Assembly (NCBI GenBank): GCA_944989445.1
Contig: CALYLW010000057.1
Span: 1,410,984-1,474,983 of the forward strand
Length of the DNA: 64,000 nucleotides
Direction of reading: 5' to 3'
Origin: Ampullaceana balthica
Taxonomy: Eukaryota; Mollusca; Gastropoda; Lymnaeidae
The notes beneath the pieces were generated by a model, which was given only the letters and a program-made list of their open reading frames with translations, had not been told where the DNA came from and searched no databases. The position numbers were made by a program, and so were the translations under genes. Below are positions 25,173 to 38,020 of this stretch, piece after piece (the first letter of the stretch is position 1; each line of letters starts with the position of its first letter).

Positions 25173-28100
25173 ATGGGGGTAAAAAGTGTGATAGTATTTG
25201 AGATTGTGTTCAACAATGGGAATGGTGTATTTTATAGTGGTGAAAATATCCAAGGCAATGTAACTGTGGAATTGAAAGAGCCATTGAAAACTAGAGGTTT
25301 GTAAACAGAATTTAAAAATCTAAGAAAATTGCTTTATTAAATCAGCTTCAAACAAATTTGTATTTATTAGGAAGTATGCTAAATTATGCATTGGGTTTTA
25401 TCGCATTAATTACTTTTTCCATAAACAACAAATCTTTTATAGCCTGAAATTTAACCTTGGGATTTAAGGTCTGTTATATTTTAGATAGTAGACTATAGCT
25501 TCAGAATATACATAATTTTATTTTTTTTTAAATTAAAAAAAAATCTGCCTTTTTGTTTTGTTTTGTTAAGGAATAAAACTGACATTTGAGGGAAAGGCAG
25601 ATGTAAGATGGATTGAAAGCCAAACTACTGGCTCTGGTAACAATCGTAGAACAACATTCTATTCATTTACTGATGATGAGAAATACTTTAACCAAGATGC
25701 TCTTTTATTTGGGATATGTAAGTATTGTTAGCCTCAGCTAAGAACACTCACAAATATATTTCTAACAACCCTGTTATCATGCATAGTGTTTTAAAGACCT
25801 TTTCAACACATCATAGTTATTTTTTTAATACTTAATTATTCATGTCATTCATTTAAAGTTTTTAAATTAGTCTCAGTCTCATTACTTAATTTTAAGCTAA
25901 TTTTTTTTTATTGCCAAGGTATTTGCACACTTTATAAATAGATGTAAAATTTTAATATATTTTGATTTGTTTACTTTTAGGGCCAGGGCAAGGCAGTGGC
26001 ACCATAGAGCTACCTACTGGACGGCACACGTTTCCTTTTGAGTTTCAGCTACCACAAGGACTTCCTTCATCCTTTGAGGAGACCATCGGTCATGTCAGAT
26101 ACACCATCAGAAGCACAATTGATGCACTTGACCAGAAGGAACAGTACTTTGACCTTAAGGCCAAACGGGTCTTCACCATCATCAGCATCTTGGACCTGAA
26201 CCAGCAACCTAATGCTCTGGTAAACATTTTTTTAAAACAGCTACTTATTCTGACCATGAATTGTTTGGTGCTAGGTCATGTTTTTATGTATGAAGCAAAA
26301 GATGCTACTCAAGGTTAACATCATGTGTCTTCAGATCTCCAGACAAGACCTTTCCTCACACTTGTGGTCCAAGGTTGGCAATGCCAGGGCCGAAAAGGGA
26401 GACAAGCACCCACTTCTCTAAAAATGCCCTAAAAGGCTCATGTGTAGGATACCACATACTTGCATTCATGACTACTTTCTTCTAAACAATAGATACTCTA
26501 AATTTAAAGCTGTAACTGCTGGCTAGGGCTGTGATACTTAGTACAGTTGCGATTGTTTGTACAATTCTTCTTATGAGACCACATCTGTAGTACCCACATT
26601 TTTAATGAGAATATCCTTCAAATAAAGTAGTATCAACATGACCTACCATAGGTGTACCATTTTTTAGGAAAATTATTATTCTCTGTATCTATTTATAGGC
26701 AAGACTTCAAGGAACAAAACAGAAATACTTTTGCTGCTTTTGTTGTAAATCAGGTCCGATTGAGGCCAATTTCCACATCGAGAGAACTGGCTATGTTCCC
26801 GGAGAGGCTGTGAAGCTGCACGTAGAAATCAACAACGGATCAAGTAGAAGAATTAAGCAATCGTATATAGCTCTCAAAATGGTGATTATTTCCCTTATTT
26901 CAATCATTTAAATTATTCCATTATTTTAATGGCAAGCTAATCCTCTAAGTTTAAAAGATAAATTTTATTTATATCAGTTTATAAAATGTGTCAAATAAAT
27001 TCTGTCAGAGTGCTTTCATAAAATGCACCACAATGACTTAGTAGTAGTTCTGAAGATCCACATTATCTCTTGCAAGTTATGTTTTCACAATAAGTTGTCT
27101 TTCGGTTTACATATTTAGCTTTTTTTTTATCATTAGCTTTATCACTATAGCATGCCATACAGCCTTGTTAGGATACATTTGTCGATTATTTTTTATTTCC
27201 GAAATATTTAATTATTAATAGAAAATATTTAGTATGATGAAATTTTAATTTTTAACATTTCCTCTGTCAAGGTCACAACATTTCATGTAAGAGATAGGTC
27301 AAGGACATATAAAACTGAAGTGGCTCGGGTAACTCGGCCAGGGATTGTAGGTCATGGCCATGATTTCTGGACAGGAGAACAGTTGATAATTCCACCATTA
27401 CCGCCGTCATTCCTTGACGGTTGTAAATTAATTGACATAAGTTACATCCTTCAGGTAAGAACAAAGTAGACATGATATGTTAATTGAATGCAGGCTAACC
27501 TTGTTACGTGAACAGAAGAAGTAAATGAGAGATAAAAGTGACTCATTTAAAAAAAAATATTTCAATAAATTAACTTTGATTAAGGATAAAATATTTTCAA
27601 ATTATAGACAAATAAAAGAAAATCACAAATTTGATTTACTTGACAGATGTTAAAGTCACTTTATGGCCAAAGAGTTATCTTAAGTATATAATTTTAACCG
27701 GCACATGTTTGTCTCCCCTGAATTTTAAAAGCTACAATTCATATTCTCTGTTTATACGTCTTGTAAGACTAAACAAAAAATTTATTTCTGCCCCCAGCTG
27801 AACGTTGACCCGGCTGGATCTGCGTCTGCTCTCAAGGTATCTTTAGAGATAATCATTGGCAATGTCCCACTTAGATCTGCAGTAGATAATCATCCATCAA
27901 TGCTCCCAGTTGGTTACAGTAACACCTACTGTTCCTCGGAGGGAAGGTCACACCCCCTTCTGCCAACAAGTGGGTTGGATTACCTGCGTGAGTAGATATC
28001 TTTGCCTTCTGCCTCTCAGTTTTTGAAAGCCTATGTTTTCAAAATAATGATCTTGCTATAGCATATTTTTAGAAATACTTCAGACAGGTTCTTTGTTTCC

Positions 28101-29270
28101 CCTCTAAATTAATCTTTTTTCCTCACTGCATGATTTAGAATGGTGTGATTATAAATGTTAGGCAGTATGATAAGCTTAAACTATTTCCTAATGAGTGTAT
28201 AAGTTGTAAGCAGCTCACCCACATTTTGTATAACTTGAAAACACTGTCACATCTAATACTTTCTCTTGTGTTTGATTTTACTGCAGTCTTGGACAATGTT
28301 CCCTTTAAGCTGCGTGGCTGCACAGATATCTGACAGATGCCGTGCAGCCATTTTGAATTACAGCGCAGCAAATTTTGTCAAATGTTGTAACAAAAAATGG
28401 ATGCTGTGCAACTTTGCACATGAGTTTTTAAAATTTATACACAGGCCAATGAGGAAACATTGGTCTCTGGCACTTGGGACTGTAATAAAAATATCACGGG
28501 CAAATTCTTTTGTGGTTATTTCTTTTTTTATTTTCTCATTTTTGCTGTTTTCACCTTTTTTCTTTCTTGGTAAACCAATGTTCCCCAAAACAGATGTCTG
28601 CAGACTGGTAACCTCCAGTGTTATTTCAAACACCTTTCTTTAGAAATGCATTTCATAATCCAGAATTCATTTCTAGCCTATGTTAACGTGTTGTATAATT
28701 CCTTGCAATGGTACAGTGACAACAGAAGCCTTATTATCCACTCTGCAAGTCCAATTTTTAAAGGGCACTAAATCATCACCCATATTATTTCTAAAATAAG
28801 TCTTGTTTCTTAAATTTCTCTGAATTACCTCCACTTTCTGACACAGAGTTCATTCAATTTTGCTTTTCATTCATTTACGTTGAGATGAGCAATCTACTAC
28901 AAGCCGATTTAAAATTTGTTATGAAAGGCATAAAGTAGCCTCTATGAAAAAATTGTCATTAAATAAATACACCACTCTCTGTTTTAGATATGGAGGCATA
29001 ACTCTTGATAGTTTTGTTTACATGGCCCGTGACGGTGGGGGTATTAAGATGCAACCATCAACTGAAGTTGGTAGAAGTAATAGAAACATTGTCTTTGTTT
29101 CAGCACCCCCCTCTTACAATGAGTACATAACCGGACGCTTCGACACTCGTGACGTTGGTGATGATGAGCATACCAGAGGTAACATGGACTATACACCAGT
29201 TTACACTTACTATAATTGGGGCCACGCTCTTTGTCCGATGCCAGCACAATCCAAGAAAAAAGGACAATGA
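25173..29270 (+). CDS. alpha-arrestin, gene 3, seven coding exons
   Basis: Coding exons: 25173-25296, 25571-25717, 25981-26219, 26699-26881, 27272-27454, 27798-27987 and 29104-29270, joined in frame to 1233 nt, 410 residues. Exon 1 carries two extra codons (MGVKSVIVFEIV) and exon 3 four extra codons (an EQYFDL segment) relative to genes 1 and 2. The C domain starts with CCFCCKSGPIEANF. Exon 6 is shorter and its PPGY is replaced by LPVGY, so only one PY motif remains: PPSY (357-360), before TPVYTYYNWG. The protein should still recruit WW-domain ligases but with fewer contacts (inference). Two acceptors are possible before the ATG (25154 and 25166). It is the parent type of the broken gene 5. 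A pogo-like element begins 9 bp after the stop codon. Confidence 0.93.
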
Positions 29271-29279
29271 AAATAACTA

Positions 29280-29814
29280 CAGTAACATTCCGATAATCCG
29301 GCACGTTCGGGACCGGCTCGGTGCCGGACTATCGGAAATTCGTGTTTTTGTTTCTCTCCTTTTGAAATCGAAGGCATAGGTTTTGAAAACATGGTCACTG
29401 TACAGTTAGAACGAAACTCACTTTGTTTATAAACAGTTTCAAAAGTTATGTACGTCACTACAGATGTACTGTATTACAGTAGAGAGTACTGAGACAACAG
29501 TTTACTGCTATGTGAAAGGACACAAAACAACAACGCACAAAAAATGGCGAGACGTTTCGTGATTGATTATAATCTGTGCTGCACTGCACCTGCATTTGTT
29601 GTGACAGCTGAGACTACCCGGCATCTACTTGTTTCGGATTAATACCGAGCGCTTCCCCGAACTACCCCGAAAACTTCCGAATAGCTCTGAAGCATTTTTA
29701 TTTGATTTAAAGACACACTTTTGGAGAAAACCAAATTTTTTATAATTTTCCGGAGTGATGCCGGATTATCGGGCATTCCAGACTGTTGGATGCCGGATGA
29801 TCGGACTTTTACTG
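29280..29814. mobile_element. pogo/Tigger-like non-autonomous DNA transposon
   Basis: It begins CAGTAACATTCCGATAATCC and ends GATCGGACTTTTACTG, inverted repeats of the CAGT...CCGATNATCCGGCA type, with TA on both sides (29278-29279 and 29815-29816). TA duplication with CAGT termini points to the Tc1/mariner-pogo group. The paralogous site after gene 5 (about 58158-58180) lacks it and reads AAAAGAACAAACAGAAATAA. The 535-bp interior has no full transposase. Confidence 0.85.
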
Positions 29815-31149
29815 TAACAGAAAGAAGGATTCCATTCACTGTATCGCCGTGCCTAAACAGGACGACTGAAACCAACCATTTTTTTATTATTCATTCAGTT
29901 TTATTACTTGTATGAATGTTTGATTTAAAGATGTTGCAATGTGCAATAATTATTATATCTTGATATTTCAGCATGATTTTTTAAAAATATGAATTTAAAT
30001 GAATGCTCGTTGGATTATAATTTTTTTTAAAATTAAGTGTCATTTACAATTTATTGTGCAATTTGGCAGATTTTAATCTTAAGCTGATAAATTCTTTTGA
30101 AAGCTGGCTATTTTAAGCTCTTATCTCACAATCCCAGGTTGTTAACACATTGCCCAAGTACTTCTTACTTTTATTTTTACTGATTTCTATATTTGTTTAA
30201 GTATTTAACTGATGTACAGAAAATTATGTTTCCTTTTCTCTGTATTAACTAAATGCATTTAGAATTTTTAAAAACAAACTTTTAAGACTTACCTCCTACC
30301 TCAACATAAGCTCATGTTCTCTCCCCTTCTTCTGCCTCAATAGGTGATGTGTTAGAAAGAATCTCATAATTATTTTTAAATCTACTTGAAAGAAAAAATA
30401 ATCAAGATTGCTTTTATTGGCCATGAAGGAGAATGACCTTTAAATTGTTTCATACTCTTGAACAGTTTTTTTGTTACCTCAGAGAGTCAGAGAGGTTTAC
30501 ACAATTTATATGTATAAATGTACGAGATTATCCTTTATTTTAGATATATACAGCTACTCTTTTGTTTAAATAATTTGCCTTATATAAAAGTAAATATTTA
30601 ACTTTTGACTTTTTTTTAAAGATATACTCAATTAATGAAATTTTATTTTATTTCATGTATATTTGTATTTAATTTATGTATTGATGTTATATATATTTAT
30701 AAATTTCCATAGTGTAAAACAAACTGTTTGTTTATAATGTTACCGTTACAAAACTGAAGTATGGGATCGTCCTTTGTTTATAGAATAATATGATGTACTG
30801 ATACCATCTACCTCCCTGTTAAACATATAATGCTCAATGGATGTGATAGTTAAATCTCAGAATTATTTTTGTTTCTCTTCACCTCTAACATTGCTGCTGT
30901 ATTTCAGTCTCATTATTGTGATAGTTAAATATAAATAATTATCATTATAGTATAGCTACATTTCATGTTTGCTATATTTTTTTCCGAATGCCATAATATT
31001 TATAATGTACAAATAAAGTTTCAAAAGTTTTTACAAAAATTATTTTACAAGATGAGATTTAAGGGCCAAGGTTAAAGTTTTGTTACATTTTGAGCCAAAA
31101 TTACTATACGTTCTATTTTTTATTTTGAAAAAAATTTTGTTTTTTGCTA
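29815..31149 (+). other. 3' flank and probable 3' UTR of gene 3
   Basis: Colinear with 58170-59340 downstream of gene 5, for example GCTCTTATCTCACAATCCCA in both. AATGTACAAATAAAG near 31007 is a candidate poly(A) signal also kept at 59293. No coding exon. Confidence 0.6.
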
Positions 31150-31507
31150 ATTTTTAAATACTCTATATTAACTCGTAGTGTCTGCTTGCTTGTAAAAACT
31201 TTGAATCTATTTTTAACCCACTTCCTGGTGTCCTATCCAGCTGAAATTTTAGCAGGCAGACTCGTGGCGACAATAAAAATGATCTGTCGAAATTTCAGAT
31301 CGATCGATTGTTTTGCAATTATATTACAGATTTTTAAAAAAATTATCTCTATGTATCTCTAAGTAGCATGTAAATGTTTATGCTAGTCTGTCGTGATGTG
31401 TGTATTACGTGCGTGTGTGTTATATTGGGCATACTTTTAGTTATGTCTCATACTTAAATGATTTGTAGTAAAAAAAACCTTTGGTTTTAACAGGGTTTTT
31501 TTTAAAT
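31150..31507. repeat. dispersed element with inverted ends, copy 4
   Basis: Starts AAATACTCTATATTAACTCG, contains TTTCAGATCGATCGATTG and ends near TTTAACAGGGTTTT. The equivalent place after gene 5 (about 59395-59420) is uninterrupted, which shows this is an insertion and fixes its approximate ends. Confidence 0.7.
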
Positions 31508-31805
31508 TACTTACCAACTTGTCCCACTAGCTAGATAGTGGACCTATTCTAAAAGTCAGTGGTTAACTGTAAAAAAAACTACTGTATGAACTAAATGTCT
31601 AATTTTTCAAGGTTGTATTTTACAATGATTAAATAAATAAGGATAGCATTTAAAAATATTAAATTATTATTTTAAACATCATAGTTTCCTATTTGTTGTT
31701 TGGTGTTTTCCCCTACTTTCAGGCGGGTCCAGAGTTTATTTAAGAACTACACACGGGTGTTTCAGTCAACAAGCACACACCAATGGCTGAGTTGTTTCAG
31801 TACGT

Positions 31806-31853
31806 ACTTGACAGGGCTACTTGACAGGACCACTTGACAGGACTACTTGACAG
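31806..31853. repeat. short 14-bp tandem repeat
   Basis: About four imperfect units of CTACTTGACAGGAC or close variants. Confidence 0.75.
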
Positions 31854-32062
31854 GACGTCTTCAACCTCATGGATTTTGTTTAATAACGAAATGTTGGTCC
31901 CTTATCTTGAGGTAGTGAATTCATATCACATATTGGTGTGGGGGAGGGGCGAATAATACTTTTTTTTCAACCTTTCCTCCCGGTGCTGGCACCATGCTAC
32001 ACCACTGATCTAAAAAAAAAGAGAACACTGATCGAACATGCCCACAATTCACTTTCCTCCTT

Positions 32063-32288
32063 AGGGCCGTTCATAAATGACGTCACGCACCTGGGGGAAG
32101 GTGGGTCACACTTTAGTGACGATGTGTAACGAGGGGAGGGGAGTGTCTAAAGAAATATAAAGTCACATCAAAACGCGTAACTTTAAAAAGGACTTTCCAC
32201 TTAAGTATTTGATTGATTACAATTAATTTGATGACGATGTACATGGCTTCACGCTGTTACGATATTAGAGTGCAGCCTGACACTAAAA
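32063..32288. mobile_element. MITE, GACGTCACGCACC long form, left half
   Basis: Left end AGGGCCGTTCATAAATGACG, then a GTGACGATGTGTAACGAG block, ending at ATTAGAGTGCAGCCTGACAC. It stops where the hAT element at 32289 begins. Confidence 0.7.
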
Positions 32289-33755
32289 CATGGACGTCCA
32301 AACTTTTTGCATAGCGGGCAATATTCCATGAAGTAAAGGTATGCGAGGCCGGATTAAGATAATAAGCAAAAATGACATACTTTGAGATGTTTTTCATTGC
32401 AAGACGTTAATGTGAAGGGTGAAACTGAGATCATGGCTGCAGAAATATGCGAGGTCAGGCTCAATGCCACCAGTTTGATACGCATCATATAACACAGATG
32501 AGAGTGACTTAGTCTCGTCCTCAATCGATTCTTGCTAAAATTCATATCTGACAATGTCTTCTCTCATGTTAAGCCAAAAGAACTGACCATTTTTTTAGCA
32601 AATGTTCAAATTTCTTGGAATCTGTCATAATCCAGCTGACGGTAAAAAGCCAATGAGAGAAAGCTGTTGGTGTCTGCTGCGACATTCAGCATCACTTTGA
32701 AACTCCAAGAGTTCCAGTTGAAGATCGCCTGGATCATCACCGGGGTACAACAGAGAAAGGTGAAGACAAATAATAATGATTTCCTCTTCAATAGTTGCCA
32801 AGTCCTGAAAGCGTCTTTGAAATTAATCAGACATAGATATGATGATATGACATCTGCAACTTACCTCTATGCCTTTGTTTATTGCAATTTCTTTCTGGAA
32901 AACTCGCCATGAATCCCTGTAGTGGGGCTAAATGTGTGATATTAGGCAGATTGCTTCCAAAGGCCTTGATTTGTGAATATAATTGGATTACCACTGCTGT
33001 TCGCTCTTAAAGATGTGTGTCAAGAAAGTTTGGATGTCTTGTCAAATAAATTAAAAAATCTAAAATCTGTCAGCCAAGCAGGATCAGACAATTCTGGAAT
33101 TGGTTGTTCCTTATTTTCCACGATGAATAGAACCATTTCTTATTTAAGTGTGTAGAGATGCTGAAGTACTGTCCCCTGACTGAGCCATCTTATACCATTG
33201 TGATACACATCTTCGTATTATCCCTGAATGTCAAGAAGAAACTGCTGAAAATTGCGGTGAAACAGGGCTTTAGAGTTAATAGAGTTTATAGCTTTTATCA
33301 CCAGCTTAAGGACAAGATCATATCTAAGGTGTTTGGCACAAACGTTTAAAAACGTTGCTATCCTCTTGGCTGACTTTGTTACAGACATGTTTTGCTCACC
33401 TGTAACGACTGGGACACTATCAGTAATACATACAAATATTGTTTATTTGGTAATTTAACGGTATGTATTTGAAAATGATGTACCAAACAGCACAACAAAC
33501 AGAAGCAACTAATTTTTTCCCCCCTGTTTGGTCTTTAAGAGTGGAAGTCTAATAATTGGTGAACAATAAAATGTTAACTAGTTTTGCCATCCTGTGAAGT
33601 ACTCAAATCAGTAGAAAATCTAGACTTGTTAAAAAAGAAATGTCGTTACAGAAATAATACGTCCGTCAATTGGTTATTTATGATGAGACTGCTGTACAGT
33701 TAAATTTAAGCGCGGACCGTGATTGGCCCGCGGGCCGGACTTTGGACACCCCCTG
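32289..33755 (-). mobile_element. degenerate hAT transposon with ZBED/SCAND3-like transposase remnants
   Basis: Right end CTTTGGACACCCCCTG and left end CATGGACGTCCAAAC are inverted hAT-like termini, with an imperfect duplication (CACTAAAA against CACTAAGG). The minus strand carries transposase pieces in order: LRYDLVLKLVIKAINS, then GIRWLSQGTVLQHLYTLK, then DTNSFLSLAFYRQLDYDRFQ, then SDMNFSKNRLRTRLSHSHLC. These resemble the C-terminal half of hAT transposases related to ZBED5/SCAND3. Stops and frameshifts interrupt every part, so it is dead. Confidence 0.75.
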
Positions 33756-33760
33756 CACTA

Positions 33761-34045
33761 AGGGGCCGTCCATAAATGATGTCACGCGTTTTTTGCCGAT
33801 TTTTGACCCCCTCTCTCCCCCTCGTCACGCGTCGTCACAAAAACTTAGACCCCCCCCCCTCTAAAAATACGTCACAAATCTTTGCCCCCCCCCCGAAAAA
33901 AAAGGAAAAAAAACTACTTATTTTCTAATTGAAAATTAGTATGTTTCAAATCATTTATTGTCATTTAAGTATTTATTATTTATTTAGTGAAGATCTACAT
34001 TGTAATATCGTAACCCGCGTGAAGCATTTTTTTAACACGTTTAAC
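33761..34045. mobile_element. MITE, GACGTCACGC long form, left part of split copy
   Basis: Left end AGGGGCCGTCCATAAATGAT. The matching right part (ATTAAATAAATTGTAAGCAA to GACGTCATTTATGGACGGCC) is at 35447-35622, so about 1.4 kb appears to have been inserted between the halves. Confidence 0.6.
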
Positions 34046-34714
34046 TGGCCTTCAGAAAACGAAGTGAGTTAACATCGTTAGATTATATTTTATTTTAATG
34101 CATACAAATTAAACATTGACTATTAAGCATCACGGTTAACGTCTTTGTTTAGAAAAAAAAATTATTTAAAAATAACATTTTTAAAATGTATTTTTTTTTA
34201 ATCCCTCAATTGACTGACGGGCATCCCGTAAGAAAGAGGTTGGCGAACAGAGGATAATAACCTCATCTGGGGTCAAAAAGGGAATTCTTGGGGGTAATGC
34301 AGACTCATTTGGGACATATAACATCCACTACAATCCACTAGATATATTAAAATACGTCATGTGTATGTGTACGATTGGAACATATGTCCATTATTGAACC
34401 GATTCCTTCCAGAAAATGCATTTTTTAAAAATTTGACAACTATGTAGATTTCTTACCTACATACTATACGAAGACACCTAAATCTACCATACTTTCATTT
34501 ATATTGACACGAGTGACAATAATCTTAATCCACATGACTTGACTGTATCAAGTGTCCTTTCTGTGATATTTAAAATTAATGCTTCAAAAACTGAGCTAAG
34601 AAGAAAAGTTGTTTTGTGCTCCTCGAATTGCGATGTCAAGAATTTGATGCATTCAATAAAGTTAATGAATACTTGACTAATTTTAAATGGGCTCATTTAC
34701 CATTATATCTAGAA

Positions 34715-34900
34715 CAGTGCTTCTCAAACTTTTTAGTATGGCCGACCGGCATGAATTTTTTCCATTGCACCAGGGATCGGTGCATTATTTTCCCTGCACT
34801 GACAATTTTTTCTGTCCTTTTTTTGAGAACATCTGCGGACCGGCAGCGGATGGCCTACGGACCGGCACCGGTCCGCGGACCACCACTTTGAGAAGCAGTG
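34715..34900. mobile_element. hAT-type MITE, CAGTGCTTCTCAAA family, copy 2
   Basis: Ends CAGTGCTTCTCAAA and TTTGAGAAGCAGTG, exact 8-bp duplication ATCTAGAA at 34707-34714 and 34901-34908. The interior is closely similar to 7083-7269 in the same orientation. Confidence 0.93.
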
Positions 34901-35386
34901 ATCTAGAAGACTAGAATGGCCAGGGGCGTTTGACCAAAAACCCATCGAACTTAAAACGTTTTTAATTCTATCAAATAGATTCCCTCCCCCCCTCCCCTTT
35001 TAAAGAAAAAAGAATATTCCGTGTCGTTTTGACTTAAAATATCTACACAAAATCCTATCCAGATCATTTTTAGACACTTGTCATGCTTGTAAAACTCACC
35101 AGTAGCATTTTTTTTTGGGGGGGGGGCTAACGACGCTCCCCCAAATCCCCTAGTCATGTGACCAGGACCTAGAGTCTGGGGGTTGGGGGGGTGTAACGCA
35201 CGCATAAATTTGTATATTTTGGGGTAACGGGCAAAAAAGTTCGAGAGAACCAAATGGAGCTGCGGTTACATCACAAATGCTTTGATGTCAACATCAAACG
35301 ACGCAGTGTAACAATTTCATATGTTATCCTGTGGATTCTCAAACTTAAGGATTATAATTAGATTTAATTTTCGTGTCTTGATAGCT

Positions 35387-35438
35387 TACGCCAACCAGCG
35401 TCTGATGGCCTACCGACCGGCACATTGAGAAGCACTTT
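35387..35438. mobile_element. fragment of CAGTGCTTCTCAAA hAT family
   Basis: CTGATGGCCTACCGACCGGC joined directly to ATTGAGAAGCACTT: an internally deleted right end of the family at 7083 and 34715. Confidence 0.6.
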
Positions 35439-35446
35439 TTTTTTAA

Positions 35447-35801
35447 AGTCATTAAATAAATTGTAAGCAACCAAATATTTCAGTGGAAGTTTTATTTAAA
35501 GTTACCCTTTTGATGTGAAGTCACATTTCTTCAACCCCCCCTCCCTCCCCCTCGTCACGCATCGTCACAAAAGTGTGACCCCCCTCCCCCCTAGGTGCGT
35601 GACGTCATTTATGGACGGCCCCTAATTACATACTTAAAGTGATTTGAAACATGCTCATTTTCAAATCGAAAATAATGCTTTCAGCGCAAAGCTTTGTGAC
35701 GTCATATTGGAGGGGGTCTAAGTGTTTGTGACGACATGTGACCCCCCCGGGGGGGGGAGAAATCGGCCAAAATCGCATGACGTCATTTATGGACGGCCCC
35801 T
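35447..35801. mobile_element. two abutting MITE parts (right half, then another copy)
   Basis: 35447-35622 is the right half of the split MITE begun at 33761. 35623-35801 continues from CCTAATTACATACTTAAAGT to the right end GACGTCATTTATGGACGGCC. Abutting copies suggest insertion of one MITE at the edge of another, or recombination. Confidence 0.55.
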
Positions 35802-36229
35802 TGTACAAATTTTTAAAAATCATTCTAATTCTATAATTTTTACATTCCGGCATCGCTCCGTTACAAACTTTGTCATTGGTCAGGTGCGGCTTTACGCTAA
35901 CTCGTCCTTACCATGTTTATTAAAATATTCAGGGTCGATCGAATGAGAACCAGCCCTACATAACTCAGTGCGCGGCTCTTACTATGCACACATGACCTCC
36001 CTTCCAGTGCAAGGAGGGATTTAGTTATTTCGCAACGCTTAGTTACCGTTACTATATTTTAGAACATCAGGCCAAATACTTTTAGGTTATTTAATACAAT
36101 GTTAAGGTTTCATTAAGGAAAAGTGATTAGAACTGAGGTTTTAGCGTATAATATTAGGCCAAAGTCAACAATTCAGGTAGGTTTAGATGAGCTCAATAAT
36201 ATAAATACTCTATATTGGATTTTAATAAC

Positions 36230-36900
36230 TATATAATAATAATAATAATTTATAATTTATATAGCGCTGTATCCCAGTAGGGAACCAGGCTCACAGCGCT
36301 TTACATTGAGATCATAACATACATATAATAATTAAATAACCATTCATACCATAATAACAACATAAAGGACAGTACATTACACACAAGCTACGCTAATCAT
36401 TAAAACAAATGTTTTTTCTTCAATTTTGTAAATACATTTTGAAAAGATGCGTTTTAAGTGCAGCCTTGAAGGACTGGGTAGTTCGAATACTACGGATGTG
36501 TAATGGTAGAGAATTCCATTGTATGCCCATGGCCGCACAAAAAGAGAATGCCCCTTCACCAAAAGTTTTAGTTCGTGTCTTAGGAACACAGAGAATACGT
36601 GTGTCTGCAGAAGAGCGTAGCTGACGACTGGGTGAGTAGACCGACAGAAGTTCAGTAAGATAGGAAGGAGATGAGTCATAAAATAAGTTGTGACAGAGAA
36701 CAGCCAGTTTGTAATCAATTCGAGCTTGTATAGGTATAAGCTAATGAAGTGAGTAAAGTAGCGGAGTAACATGTTCATGTTTTTTTGCCTTAAGAACTAG
36801 TCTGGCAGCTGAATTTTGAACTTTCTGTAGTTTTTCAATGCATATATATATTTAGTATTGTATAGAGGCTAACTGTCTTTAAAATGTTACTATAAGACTA
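36230..36900 (-). mobile_element. 3' end of second LINE family (antisense)
   Basis: On the minus strand this runs from a coding remnant (GIQWNSLP-like reading around 36510-36530, KAALKTHLFKMYLQN around 36415-36460) into an untranslated tail ending AGCGCTATATAAATTATAAA. It is the same family as 4374-4645. Confidence 0.6.
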
Positions 36901-37148
36901 TTAGTTGGTTATGAATTACAAACATCAAGTAAATTTTAATTCGTCTTTAACGTATTATGATGATTGTTAATGCAGGAAAAATGGTCAATCGCTTTTATAA
37001 TGAATGTAACATGTGCTGGTGTTAACACAGATCAAGCAGGAGGAGCTGTAACAATTTCCTTTTACTTTTAGCCACTCATCATGTGCGAGCTGTTGGGGCC
37101 GGGTCCTTCTCACGTGATATAAAAATTTTAAATCTGTCTAGCTAACTT

Positions 37149-37352
37149 TCATTTAATGGTGTATTTTGTCTTACATTTAATGGTGTATTTTGTCTTACAT
37201 TTAATGGTGTATTTTGTCTTACATTTAATGGTGTATTTTGTCTTACATTTAATGGTGTATTTTGTCTTACATTTAATGGTGTATTCTTTCTTTCATTTAA
37301 TGGTGTATTTTGTCTTACATTTAATGGTGTATCGTATCTTACATTTAATTGT
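37149..37352. repeat. 24-bp minisatellite, about 8.5 copies
   Basis: Units of ATTTAATGGTGTATTTTGTC plus TTAC. The last three units diverge. Confidence 0.95.
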
Positions 37353-37403
37353 GCATTCTGTGTAACTATAGAATAAATTTACATATAAGTAGCAGCTCGG
37401 TAC

Positions 37404-38020
37404 CAGTGGCATAACTATAACTTTTGCCCCCCCCCCGGGTCTGGTCTCCATTTTGCCGCCCTTTCTAAGTCAATCAAATAGTTGTTTTTACAAATTATAA
37501 ATATAAATAAATAATTTTAATTGAGAAAAACTTTAGGTGGGGGACTTTTTTTTTATCATTGGATGACATATTTAAATTAGGCCAGTAATAAAGGAGGCCG
37601 CAAATGTGTATGGCCACATATTTATATGTCTACTCTTCTAAATTTCATTGCAGAAAAAAAAGTGTACAATGCTCTCAAACTGTATATTATTAGTAATTTA
37701 TTTTTCTATGTGCAATATTGCAAGATTTGGAGTCTTAATCACTAATTGTGGAGCAAAGTTCGGGAAAAGTTCCTTCTGCAATGAGCGACACTAATATAAA
37801 TGGTTAAATTCTTAGCAAAATTACAATGTTTGGTACATAATTCTCCGATATATCCAGTTGAATAAATTCTGTTAGGACTTAAAGGTACAAATATTTTTTG
37901 TTTTACCCGGGTTATCCCCACTCAAAAGAAATGTGCCAGTTGTACTTTTCAAATGCCGCCCCAAAATATGTGCCGCTCTGTGCGGACCTCACCTACCATA
38001 CCCCACTGTGTACGCCACTG
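37404..38020. mobile_element. candidate hAT-like non-autonomous element
   Basis: Left end CAGTGGCATAACTATAAC and right end TGTGTACGCCACTG are short inverted ends with CAG/CTG termini. No clean target duplication is seen (CTCGGTAC against CTCAATAA). The inner ends are C-rich and then GCCGCCC-containing. No coding sequence. Confidence 0.45.

Noticed and set aside
28266..28643. 125-residue open frame in intron 6 of gene 3
   Set aside because: No recognisable family, it lies inside an intron, and the paralogous intron of gene 5 does not preserve the frame.
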